DNA of 16,730 nt from Polynucleobacter sp. UBA962 (GTDB lineage: Bacteria; Pseudomonadota; Gammaproteobacteria; Burkholderiales; Burkholderiaceae), in contig DBCI01000046.1 of assembly GCA_002292975.1 (NCBI GenBank), positions 1-16,730 of the forward strand, read 5' to 3'. Position numbers and translations under genes: made by a program. The notes under the pieces are model-generated. The model saw only the letters and a program-made list of their open reading frames with translations. It ran no database searches and was not told where the DNA came from. Below, piece by piece: positions 16,338-16,730 of this stretch; the first letter of the stretch is position 1, and every line of letters begins with the position of its first letter.

Positions 16338-16730
16338 TTAAAGTGTGGGCCCCATCTTAAAGTTAGCCTTCTTCATCAGAGAGCCGTACTGTTGCTGCAT
16401 CACAAACGATTGCACCTGAGCCATAAAGTCCATTGCAACCACCACAATAATTAATAGCGATGTACCACCAAAGTAAAACGGAACGTTGTACTTCAATACC
16501 AAGAATTCAGGTAACAAGCAGACTAAAACCATATAAATAGCACCGGCCAAGGTGAGGCGCACTAATATCTTGTCAATGTAGCGCGCAGTTTGATCGCCGG
16601 GACGAATGCCGGGCACAAAGGCGCCACTCTTTTTAAGATTATCGGCTGTATCACGACTATTAAAGACTAAGGCGGTATAGAAAAAACAGAAGAAAATAAT
16701 CGCTGCTGCATACAAAATAATATAAACAGG
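16338..16730 (-). CDS. secY: Protein translocase subunit SecY (C-terminal part, cut by window edge)
   Basis: Only the last 130 codons are inside the window. SecY is the pore subunit of the SecYEG channel in the inner membrane. Visible are a TM helix at the very edge ([20 protein letters not shown]), the loop [20 protein letters not shown], typical of the cytoplasmic C5 region, and two more TM helices ([14 protein letters not shown] and [13 protein letters not shown]). The terminal [20 protein letters not shown] is the conserved C-tail. The frame continues unbroken to the end of the window, so the 5' part lies beyond it. Confidence 0.97.
   Translation of the reverse strand, partial: PVYIILYAAAIIFFCFFYTALVFNSRDTADNLKKSGAFVPGIRPGDQTARYIDKILVRLTLAGAIYMVLVCLLPEFLVLKYNVPFYFGGTSLLIIVVVAMDFMAQVQSFVMQQQYGSLMKKANFKMGPTL

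Overview
The window looks like a chromosomal housekeeping region of a betaproteobacterium of the Burkholderiales, most likely Polynucleobacter or a close relative. The grounds are the ribosomal alpha-operon proteins, a diheme cytochrome c4-type protein, the cyaY/lptM/lysA cluster, a ponA gene divergent from a pilus-secretin/aroK/aroB unit, and a base composition more AT-rich than Burkholderia or Ralstonia. The genus is an inference from protein character; no search was run.

Layout, left to right. (1) 25-718, minus: a REP-associated tyrosine transposase (RAYT, Y1 HUH family) whose stop codon lies inside a GGGGACAG-plus-hairpin motif. It directly follows ponA. (2) 726-3023, minus: ponA, a bifunctional class A penicillin-binding protein. 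(3) 3122-6531, plus: a tightly packed unit of a single-TM coiled-coil protein with a PilP/GspC-like tail, a very short secretin, aroK and aroB. Two of its junctions are ATGA overlaps. (4) 6509-6898, minus: cyaY (frataxin), whose 3' end overlaps that of aroB. (5) 6931-8442, plus: lptM and lysA. (6) 8446-9165, minus: a diheme cytochrome c. (7) 9250-10908, plus: engB and hemB. (8) 10925-12921, minus: cutA-dsbD, coupled by a GTGA overlap. (9) 12955-16730, minus: the distal spc/alpha ribosomal operon in the order secY (partial), infA, rpmJ, rpsM, rpsK, rpsD, rpoA, rplQ, ending in a strong intrinsic terminator.

The genes cover cell-wall synthesis (ponA), DNA uptake or pilus export (secretin pair), the shikimate pathway (aroK, aroB), lysine synthesis (lysA), LPS-transporter assembly (lptM), iron-sulfur and heme metabolism (cyaY, hemB), periplasmic electron and thiol transfer (cytochrome c, dsbD), metal tolerance (cutA), ribosome assembly (engB) and translation/transcription. 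Coding density is very high: no gene-free stretch exceeds about 121 bp.

I see no CRISPR array, defence island, prophage or tRNA. The best candidates for something less described are the stripped-down secretin module (no N1 domain, no adjacent pilM/N/O), the RAYT with its end motif, and the unusually long structured spacer in front of rpsD.
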